Below are positions 9,361 through 17,300 of a DNA stretch of 64,000 bases, one piece after another (the stretch's first letter is position 1; each line of letters opens with the position of its first letter). Under the pieces are notes generated by a model. The model worked only from the letters and a program-made list of their open reading frames with translations. It ran no database searches and was not told the DNA's origin. Source of the DNA: Nocardia puris (GTDB taxonomy: Bacteria; Actinomycetota; Actinomycetes; Mycobacteriales; Mycobacteriaceae); the NCBI RefSeq assembly GCF_003315035.1, contig NZ_QNRE01000010.1, forward strand, positions 62,001-126,000. The letters run 5' to 3'. The translations under genes were made by a program, and so were the position numbers.

Positions 9361-10224
9361 TCAGGTGCGCTGTGCGTCCGGCTCGGGCGCGATGGTCAGC
9401 AGGAAGTTGCGCGGCCGGAACTCCCGGACCACCGGCAGCGCTCCGAGGAACGGGTTGAGATAGCCGAACACCAGCCCGCGTCCGGGCGGGAAGCCGATGT
9501 CCCGGGCCGCGGCGATGCGCGGATGCAGCGCGCGCAGCCGCTCGAGTTCACCGAACCGGGTGCCCCACGCCATCTCGGGCAGGCGGTATTCGCCGTCACC
9601 TCGGGTGCGGTTGCCCCGCATCATCAAGGTGCGCAACCACGAGCCGCCCGTCAGCCACGCGGGCATCGTGTCGAAAATCAGTGTGGCGCCGGGAAAGCGG
9701 TCGGCGCACGCGCCGATCAGCCGGTCGACTTCGGCACGGTCGAAGTACATGAACAGGCCCTGCGCCACGACGCACACACCGTTCTCGGTGGCCACCTCGT
9801 CCATCCAGCGCAGATCCAGCGCCGAGCACGCCAGGCTGCGGCGGCGCTGTCCGTCGGGCAGCAGCTTGCGGCGCACCTCGATCGTCTCCGGCAGATCCAC
9901 CGTCAACCACCGCGCCGTACCGTTGTCCACCCGCCAGAACTGGGTTTCCAGCCCTTCGCCCAGCGACACCACGGTTCCTTCCGGATGCCGCGCCAGAAAG
10001 TCCTCGACGTACTTGTCGAAGCAGCGCGCGCGCAGCGCGAACGCCGCGCTCGGCCGCCCGAATCGCTCCTCGAACGGATAGTCGACGCGATCGGCGACCG
10101 CGACCGCCCGCGCGTCGCGCAGCACTCCGTCGCGCCGCCTGGCTTCGGCCGCGCGGCCGTACAGGGGCCACAGCAGGGTCTCGGGAACGCCGTCGAGCCC
10201 CACCGCGATCTTGTCCGTACTCAT
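9361..10224 (-). CDS. LCM/TcmP-type class I SAM O-methyltransferase (copy 1)
   Basis: A 287-residue methyltransferase of the leucine carboxyl methyltransferase family (PF04072), which includes polyketide O-methyltransferases such as TcmP. N-terminal VPETLLWPLYGRA, the SAM region GTVVSLGEGLETQFWRVD, an acidic LTVDLPE motif and the diagnostic QGLFMYFDRAEV block are all present. The ATG at 10224 is preferred over an upstream in-frame ATG at 10263 that would overlap the previous gene. It is clearly a paralogue of the gene at 11041-11841 (shared VPET-LW start and FMYF...DRFPGATL-FD block), and a helical-repeat protein lies between them. Probably O-methylates the Pfa product. Confidence 0.85.
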   Translation of the reverse strand: MSTDKIAVGLDGVPETLLWPLYGRAAEARRRDGVLRDARAVAVADRVDYPFEERFGRPSAAFALRARCFDKYVEDFLARHPEGTVVSLGEGLETQFWRVDNGTARWLTVDLPETIEVRRKLLPDGQRRRSLACSALDLRWMDEVATENGVCVVAQGLFMYFDRAEVDRLIGACADRFPGATLIFDTMPAWLTGGSWLRTLMMRGNRTRGDGEYRLPEMAWGTRFGELERLRALHPRIAAARDIGFPPGRGLVFGYLNPFLGALPVVREFRPRNFLLTIAPEPDAQRT

Positions 10225-10240
10225 AACTCGTTGTCGCTCC

Positions 10241-11044
10241 TCACTCGTCGCTCTCGGGGACACCGGCCGGCGCGCCCGCGGCCACCGCGGCGTGGAACCG
10301 GCCGGCCACCGCCTCGCCGAGTTCGCGCGCCGCGCGCTCGGCGACGGCCCGGTGCTCGGCGGGCAGGTGCGGCGCCAGCGCGTCGAACTCGTCCCACAGG
10401 TCCGCCTCGGCGACCGCGGCCAGCAGGCCCGGCACCCGCGCCACCGGCGCCGCGCCGATCACCGTGGCGAGGTCCTGTCCCGACTCGACCATCGCCGCGG
10501 CGCCGATCAGCGCCCGATCGCTCAGTTCGGCGATGGCGGCCCGCACCGCCGCCTCGGGCAGCTCGCCGACGAGTCCGCCCAGACTCACCCAATCCTGCCG
10601 CCGCGCCAGCTCCCGCGCGACCTCCGCGAGCACTCGGGCGGGCAGGCGGCCGACGATCGCCCCGGCGTCGCGGGGCTCGAGTTCGGCGGCCACCTCCGCC
10701 AGGAACGCGGGCGGCAGACCCGCCGCCACCTTCGCCGCCCGCGCCGGCTCGATCGCGGCCGCAAGGCAGGCCACGAACACCGGATTGCCGGTGCGCCGCG
10801 CGACTTTGGCCATGAGGCCGGTCGGCAGGATCGACGACGCCGAAGCCAGCGCCGCGATCACCTCGCCCGAATCGCGGCGCAGTTCGTCGGCGATGCGCAC
10901 CCGGAACTCCCGCAGGTCCGGATCCGGTACCTCGGCGAGGAATTCGAGGGGGTCGCCCGGTGCGCCGAGGGTGCGCGCCAGATGGGCGAGCGCGGGGCGC
11001 GCCACGCCGTCCCCGCGCGCCGTGTCGTCCGGTGCGGCGTTCAT
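10241..11044 (-). CDS. Helical-repeat protein between the two methyltransferases
   Basis: A 267-residue protein starting at the ATG at 11044, which overlaps the stop of the methyltransferase upstream. The centre is a run of similar helical units of about 25-30 residues, for example LPPAFLAEVAAELEPRDA, LPARVLAEVARELARRQD and LPEAAVRAAIAELSDRA. They are reminiscent of the superhelical N domain of MgtE or of HEAT-type repeats. There is no membrane segment and no catalytic motif. Its conserved placement, coupled to two paralogous methyltransferases, suggests a scaffold or substrate-holding role; this is inference only. Confidence 0.6.
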   Translation of the reverse strand: MNAAPDDTARGDGVARPALAHLARTLGAPGDPLEFLAEVPDPDLREFRVRIADELRRDSGEVIAALASASSILPTGLMAKVARRTGNPVFVACLAAAIEPARAAKVAAGLPPAFLAEVAAELEPRDAGAIVGRLPARVLAEVARELARRQDWVSLGGLVGELPEAAVRAAIAELSDRALIGAAAMVESGQDLATVIGAAPVARVPGLLAAVAEADLWDEFDALAPHLPAEHRAVAERAARELGEAVAGRFHAAVAAGAPAGVPESDE

Positions 11045-11841
11045 GCCGAACCCACCCGGACGATGCTGGGCAACAGGTCGCGCAACATCGGCATGCGGTC
11101 GAGCGTCGCGGCGGGCACCACACCGCGCGACGGACCGTACGCCAGCACGGAGACACCGGTGATCCGCGCGCTCCAACTGCGCACCAGCGGACCCACTTCG
11201 CCGCAGTCCACACCCCACGGCATGCGCGGCGTCGTGTAGTACTCGGTGAGCGCGTGGCCTTCCTGGGTCTTGCGGGAGAACCAGCGCGGCACCACGTCGA
11301 ACACCAGTGTCGCGCCGGGGAACCGGTCCAGGATCCGCGCGCACAGCGCCCGCACCTCCGATTCGCTGAAGTACATGAACAGGCCCTGGGCGCTCACGAA
11401 AACCCCACGCGCGGCGTCGACTTCGTCGAACCACGCCCGGTCCAGGGCGCTGACCGGCAGGCAGCGATGTCGCGGCGTGGACGGCAGGAAGCGCTCGCGG
11501 ACGGCGACCGCGTCCGGCACGTCCACCGCGAGCCAGCGCACCAGGCCGTCGTCGCACCGGAGCATCTGGGTCTCGAGGCCGGCGGCCAGTTCGATCACGG
11601 TGCCGCCGGGATGATCGCGCAGCCACGGGCGCAGCGCGTCGTCGAACGCGGCGGCGCGCACCGCCAGGCCGCGGTCCGGCGGACCGAAGCTGCGGTGGTA
11701 GTCGTAGTCGATGGACTTGTAGATGCGCACGCAGTCCGGGTCGTGCAGAACGGGATTCGCTTGTCCGTCCTCACCCGCCCGGCCGTGCAGGGTCCACAGC
11801 ATGGTCTCGGGCACTCCGGTGAGCGTCACCGCCGTTGACAT
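11041..11841 (-). CDS. LCM/TcmP-type class I SAM O-methyltransferase (copy 2)
   Basis: A 266-residue paralogue of the gene at 9361-10224, with N-terminal VPETMLWTLHGRA, SAM-binding region GTVIELAAGLETQMLRCDD, LAVDVPD and the FMYFSESEV block. The ATG at 11841 has a good AAGGAGA site, 15 bases after the hydrolase stop; the gene's own stop overlaps the next start (ATGA). Two copies imply two methylation positions or two successive acceptors (for example a carboxyl and an enol/hydroxyl oxygen) on the Pfa-type product. Family assignment is firm; acceptor unknown. Confidence 0.85.
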   Translation of the reverse strand: MSTAVTLTGVPETMLWTLHGRAGEDGQANPVLHDPDCVRIYKSIDYDYHRSFGPPDRGLAVRAAAFDDALRPWLRDHPGGTVIELAAGLETQMLRCDDGLVRWLAVDVPDAVAVRERFLPSTPRHRCLPVSALDRAWFDEVDAARGVFVSAQGLFMYFSESEVRALCARILDRFPGATLVFDVVPRWFSRKTQEGHALTEYYTTPRMPWGVDCGEVGPLVRSWSARITGVSVLAYGPSRGVVPAATLDRMPMLRDLLPSIVRVGSA

Positions 11842-11856
11842 GTTCTCTCCTTCCGG

Positions 11857-12717
11857 TCACCGGACCGCGGGAATCGCCCGGCCCGCACGCGATTCGGTGA
11901 TCCACCGATGGATCCGGTCGGTGGTGGCGCGCGGGTCGACGATCCACGCGTTGTGCCCTTCGGTCGGCGCCGTCCACCGGGTCACCCGGGCCGCGCGCAT
12001 CTTGGCGAGCAGATGTTCTACCGAGCGGTGCGGCGCGAGCCGGTCCGCGTGCTGCCGGATCGCCAGCACCGGCACGGTCATCCGGGCGATCAGCGCCTCG
12101 TAGTCGACCGTCGCGCCGTGCGGCTCGAATCGCCCGGTGCGCACCACGTGCGCCCAATCCCGGTGGAACCGGCGGGAATGCGCGGCGAACGCACCGAACG
12201 GATCAGCCCGCCCCGACGGCCCGGCACCGCCCGCGAGCGCGCCGAGCAACAGGATCGCCGACATGCCCCGGCCGTGGACGCGGTGATAGTTCGTGCCGGA
12301 GGCGACCAGGATCAACCCGTCGAGGCCGCGACCGCCCGCGGCCCCGTACAGCGTCGCCAGCTGGCCACCGATGCTGTGCCCCAGCAAGTAGCGCGGCCCG
12401 CCGCCGAACCGTTCCCGCACCGCCGCCAGCACCGCGGGCAGATCGTCCTCGACAATCGTGCGGTAGCCGTATCGGTCACCACAGCAACGGCTTTCACCCT
12501 GACCACGCACCTCGCAGACCGCCGCGGCCAGACCCTTCGCGGCGAGGGCACGCGCGAAGAGTTCGTAGTACCCCGCGGCGACACCGAGTCCGGGCACCAC
12601 CACCACGACGGGCGGTGGACCGGTGCCGGTGCCGCCGCGCGGCGGCACGCAGCGCACCGGAGCGGTGCCGCCGTCCGGGGCCGTCGCCCAGATCTTCTCC
12701 ACCGTCCACCGCCTCAC
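11857..12717 (-). CDS. Alpha/beta hydrolase (serine-lipase/thioesterase-like)
   Basis: A 286-residue hydrolase read from a GTG at 12717 that overlaps the PfaD-like stop (GTGA), in keeping with the rest of the operon; a second GTG at 12702 would give 281 residues. Visible features: oxyanion strand VVVVVPGLGVAAGYYE, RGQGES, nucleophile motif GHSIGG (Ser about 115), acid region RQHADR and catalytic His in PTEGHNAW. The layout fits the S33/monoglyceride-lipase-like group. No thioesterase domain is fused to the synthase, so this is the best candidate for chain release or product trimming, though editing of misprimed acyl-ACP is equally possible. Confidence 0.78.
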   Translation of the reverse strand: MRRWTVEKIWATAPDGGTAPVRCVPPRGGTGTGPPPVVVVVPGLGVAAGYYELFARALAAKGLAAAVCEVRGQGESRCCGDRYGYRTIVEDDLPAVLAAVRERFGGGPRYLLGHSIGGQLATLYGAAGGRGLDGLILVASGTNYHRVHGRGMSAILLLGALAGGAGPSGRADPFGAFAAHSRRFHRDWAHVVRTGRFEPHGATVDYEALIARMTVPVLAIRQHADRLAPHRSVEHLLAKMRAARVTRWTAPTEGHNAWIVDPRATTDRIHRWITESRAGRAIPAVR

Positions 12718-14327
12718 CGGAGGAGCTGTCGCGCGTACGCGGCGCAGTCGGGAACGGGCCGGAACAGTTCCACCGCGGGCGGCATCCGCACGCCGAGGAC
12801 CCGCAGTTGGTGCACCCGAAGGGAATACGCGGCGCCCACCATCAGGTTGGCGGCCACCTCGGTGACCGTGCGACGCCCGAGGTCCGACAGCACCGACTCC
12901 GCGGCCCAGTCGTTGAACGCGCCTAGCGCCGGGCCCGCCCACAGCTGGTAGTCGACGGTCCGGTCGGCCCGGCCTTCCTGCGCCCACCGCGAGGACAGGC
13001 CCAGGTACCACCGGAACACCATCGCCATCCGGCGGCGCGGATCGAGGCTCTCGGGCGCGAGATCCGGCTGGGCGCGGCGCAGGTACTCACACACCCGCGC
13101 CCACGCCTCGTCGAGGGTCATCCGCAGCACCCGCCGCTCGAGCCACATCCGATCGTCGGCCGTGAGTTCGTCGAGGCCGCCGTACCTGTCGTACAGCTGC
13201 CGCAGGCGCTGGGCCCGCTGGGCGAACATCGTGCCCTTGCGCAGCACCTGAACCTGGGATCCCATCTCGAACATATCGGCCGAGGGCGCCATGGCGGTGT
13301 CGGCCGCACCCGCCGCCACCAGCATCGCCTTGGCCGTGTCGGAGACGTCGGCCTCCACGCACGCCTGGTTGACCGAGCCGGTGACCACGTAGTCGGCGCC
13401 CAGCGCGAATGCCGCCGCCACGGCGGCGGGCGTGCCGAGTCCGCCCGCCACACCGAGCCGCACCGCGCCCGCCGGTGCCCAGCGTCCGCGCGCGGCTTCC
13501 CGCTCCTGCGCGAACTGCGGCAGCAGTGCGGTCAGCGACCGGCCGTCGGTGTGCCCGCCGGAATCGGCCTCGACCGTGATGTCGTCGGCCATCGGCACCG
13601 TGCGGCCCAGCTCGGCCTGCTCGGCGGTGAGCAGACCGCGCGCCACCAGGTCGGCGACCATCGGCTCGGGCGCCGGTGCCAGGAACCGGGACCCGACCTC
13701 GAACCGGGACACCTTCGCCATCAGCCGGTGCCCGGTCACCGCGCGCCCGCCGTGGCGCGTCAATCCGCTCAACCGCCACCACACCAGGGCGGGCGTGATG
13801 TCCAGGAAGGCCGAAGCCTCCACGGCGCGCACACCGTGGCGGGCCAGCAGTTCCACCGTGCCGAACTCCAACCGCGAATCGTGTGGCGAATGCAGCAGAT
13901 TGACCAGGAACGGGCGGTCGGGAACGGACTCGCGCAGCTCGCCCACCCGGCGGTCGATCGTCTCCAGCGGTAGTCCGCCGGAGCCGAACGAGGCCAGCAG
14001 ACCGGCCCGCGCCATCGCCCGCACCAGCGGCACCGAGGCGATGCCGTGCGCCATCGCCCCCGCCAGGTATGCCAGATCCACACCGTGTTCGCGCCGGAAG
14101 GAACTGGCGCCCAAGCGATCCGGCGGACACGGCGGGACGGTCGCCAGCACCCGCGCCGGTGCGGGCGGGACGGTCGTGCTCACGCCGAGCCGCCCGTCGT
14201 CGGACACGACGTGACAGGGCGAGTCGAGCCGCGCGAGCACCGCGCGCATCCCCGCCAGGTCGGTCCGCACCACCGGACCCGCGCCGGGCGCCGCGGGCGC
14301 GGATCCGATCCGCTGCGCCACCGTCAT
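12714..14327 (-). CDS. PfaD-type FMN enoyl reductase
   Basis: A 537-residue protein matching the PfaD family: trans-acting, FMN-dependent enoyl reductases of polyunsaturated fatty acid and related synthases, with a 2-nitropropane-dioxygenase-like barrel. Recognisable blocks are GASSFRREHGVDLAYLAGAM, GLASFGSGGLP-like N-terminal barrel strands, RFLVNLLHSPHD, VEASAFLDITPALVWWR, ITVEADSGGHTD, the phosphate-binding GGLGTPAAVAAAFALGADYV, and SADMFEMGSQVQVLRKGTMF. Both ends overlap neighbours by four bases. It would reduce selected enoyl intermediates made by the double dehydratase in the protein encoded just upstream. Assignment is secure at family level. Confidence 0.93.
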   Translation of the reverse strand: MTVAQRIGSAPAAPGAGPVVRTDLAGMRAVLARLDSPCHVVSDDGRLGVSTTVPPAPARVLATVPPCPPDRLGASSFRREHGVDLAYLAGAMAHGIASVPLVRAMARAGLLASFGSGGLPLETIDRRVGELRESVPDRPFLVNLLHSPHDSRLEFGTVELLARHGVRAVEASAFLDITPALVWWRLSGLTRHGGRAVTGHRLMAKVSRFEVGSRFLAPAPEPMVADLVARGLLTAEQAELGRTVPMADDITVEADSGGHTDGRSLTALLPQFAQEREAARGRWAPAGAVRLGVAGGLGTPAAVAAAFALGADYVVTGSVNQACVEADVSDTAKAMLVAAGAADTAMAPSADMFEMGSQVQVLRKGTMFAQRAQRLRQLYDRYGGLDELTADDRMWLERRVLRMTLDEAWARVCEYLRRAQPDLAPESLDPRRRMAMVFRWYLGLSSRWAQEGRADRTVDYQLWAGPALGAFNDWAAESVLSDLGRRTVTEVAANLMVGAAYSLRVHQLRVLGVRMPPAVELFRPVPDCAAYARQLLR

Positions 14328-17300
14328 GACCGCACCTCCCGCACTTCGACCGCGAGGCCGGAGAATTCGTAGATCCGCATGCCGGGTTTGAAGACACTGG
14401 CGTCGGCGACGACCACCAGCCCGGTCTCGGTCCTGCGGACCTCGGTGACGTCGAGTTCGACGTCCATCCGCTCCTCGTGCCGCAGGATCTGCCCGCGATA
14501 GCTCCAGGTGAACGGGATCCCGGTGGGGACGGCGAAGCGGACCTCACCCAGGTCGTCGGCCAGTCCGGCGGCGATCACGTAGGTCTGCAACCCCTGCATG
14601 GCGGCCTCGACCCCGAGCGAGCCCGGCATCACCGGATCGCCGTGGAAGTGGCAGTCGAAGTACCAGTCGTCGGGGTCGATGCGGCGGGTCCCCTTCAGGT
14701 AGCCAAGCCCGTTGCGGCCGCCGTCGCGCACCACCCAGACCCGGTCCAGCAGCCCGAAGTGCCCCTCGCCGAGGCGAAGGCCGTTGTCCGGCAGCCACTC
14801 CCGCTGCCCGGTCAGGTCGAGTTCGGCGACCTCGACGTCCGGGCCAGGAGCCTGCTCGTCGAGGCGGCAGCCGACCTCTTTGCCGCCGTCCAGGCCGACC
14901 TGGGAGGCCAGCGCCTGGTCGGTGAAGTACCCGAACAGCGAGGTGCCCTCGTAGTACGGGACACCGTCCACCTCCAGCGTGTAGCGGAATCGCTGCAGCA
15001 CCTGACCGACCACGTGCGTGGTCGAGAGCAACTGCGTGTGCTGGCGCCAGGTACGGCCGCGCACGTCGATATCGGCCAGGAAGGTGGCCGTGCCGTCTAG
15101 GTTGCGGACCGAGAGCTTCTGGTCCAGCGGCATCACCGTCATCGTGCCCATGCAGGACCCGGTCACCGCGGCGGCCTGCAACGTCGACTCCATGACGATC
15201 GATCCCGGGATGCCGTCGAACGAATTGTCGTGGAAGTACCAGCACTGCCTCGCCGCGTCGTACTCGGTGACCAGCGACCCGCCGCGCAGCTTCGCATCGG
15301 CCAGCGTGAAGTCGACGATGCGGTCGACCAGCCGGAACTCGCTGTTGGGCAGGTGCAGCCGGGTCTTGCCCCGGTAGCCGTCGACGACCTGGCCCATCGC
15401 CACCGACAGATCGCCGCTCTCCATGTGCGCGAGGTGGAATTCGTTGAGCCAGGCCACCTCTCCGCGCGTGCCGTACCGGCCGAGGAAGACCGACTCGCCG
15501 TCGCGCAGTTCGGGACGGTAATCGGAACCGGGGACCTCGCGCACCTCGATGCCGAGGGTCTCGACGGTCGCCACCAGGGCCTCGCCCGCGTAGACGTGCA
15601 CGTTCGCGATCACTGCCGGGCGCGGCACCATGGCGATCTCGACGACCTCTAGTTCGTAGCGCAGCGTCTGGGCACCGGGATCCGGGACGGGGCCGCAGCG
15701 CAGCGTCGCCGCCATGTCGCGGGCGGGCAGCAATTCGGCGTCGGCGAACACGAGCGGCAGACCGAGCCCGATCGCGTACACCCGGACCAGTTGGGAGGCC
15801 GCCTCGACCAGCGACGCCGCCGGATGGTCGCGCCACCCACACCGCTCCGCCGCGTCCGGGCGCAGCAGGGCGGTGGCTGAGCCGAAGCGGAATTCGCCAC
15901 CGCGACTGTCGATCTCGGTGACCTCGGCCAGCAGCTGCGCGCCCGGTGGCGCGGCCGCGATCCGGGAGTTGCCGCCCGGTCTGCGCTGATCCCAGCGCGG
16001 ACCGAACACCTCCACCATCCGGCCCCGCGCCAGCCGCTCCAGATCCGCGGCCGCCAAGCCGGTGCGCCCGCTGTCCTCGATGGGCTTGAATCCCTTGCGG
16101 CGCAAAGCGCGCCGCGACAGCGCACGCGGTTCGACCGGCGCGGGCGCCGGGCTCCGGTGGTCGGTCGCGGCGACGACGCCGTCGGTGACGTCGGCCAGCA
16201 CGGTCGTCGCGGAGGTGAACCGGCCGATGCACCGCAGGGTGGCCGCGTCGGCCGGATCGCGAGTCAGGTCCAGCCGCAACCGGATCGGCGCGCCCGCCAC
16301 GGGTGTCCGATCGCGGTGCACCCAGCTCAGCCGCGGTGTCCGAACCGCACGATCGGGGCCGAACGGCGCGGCGAGGGCGAGCACCTCATCGACGGCGCGC
16401 ACGAACGCCGCGGCGACCACGCGGCCGCCGAGCACCCAGCTCTCGTCCCATGGCGAGTCCAGTTCGGCGAGCACCGTTCTGGTGTCGCCGGTGGTGGAAT
16501 CGCCGACGATTCGAAGCCCCGCGGCCGGCGCGTCGGGTTCTCCGTGGTCCAGGCCGGCCTGGTGTTCCAGGCGGGTCAGCAGCAGCGTCTGAAACGCCGA
16601 CTGCGCCTGCAATGCCGCGATATGGGCCTGCGCCACCCATGCGGCCGATGTGGCGACCCCGCGCAGCCCGAGACCGGCCAGGTGGGCGGCCGCGTCGGCC
16701 CGCCCGTTCGCCGCGGGGGCGTGGCCGTTCGCCGCGGGGATCGGACGCCGGTCCGGGATCGGCTCGGGCGCAACCGGTTCCGGCGCGCGAACCGGCTCGG
16801 GCGGTGGCGGATCGCCCGCCTCCCACAGCAGTGGTTCTTCGATCCGGATGACATCCCAGTCGTCGTCTCCGGCACCGCCCCGCGGCGCGGGCGCGGCGGC
16901 GGGGCCGTCGGCCGCCCCGACCGGTTGCCGACCCGTCATCTCCGCCTCCGTCTCCTCGGCCGTGCTTTCCGGCGCGCCGAACAACCTGCTCAGATCGACC
17001 TCGAGTCCCGCGCTGATCAGCCGGGCCAGGGCGCGCGCCAGCGACATCGCCAGCGCGCCGCCGCGCTGGTCGATGCTCACCGCAACGTGCGGGCGCTCGG
17101 CCAGATTCCGCCCGATCCACCGCGTGCCGTCCGATCCGGGCCCGACCTCGATGAAGTACCGGTAGCCCGCGTCGTGGACCCGCGCGCACAGCGCCGCGAA
17201 GTCGACCTCCGAGCGGCACAGCTCCTCGACGACGCCCGCCACCGCCGCGGCATCGCGCAGGTCCACGTCCGGGCGCGTCGCGAAGAACAGCTCCGGCAGC

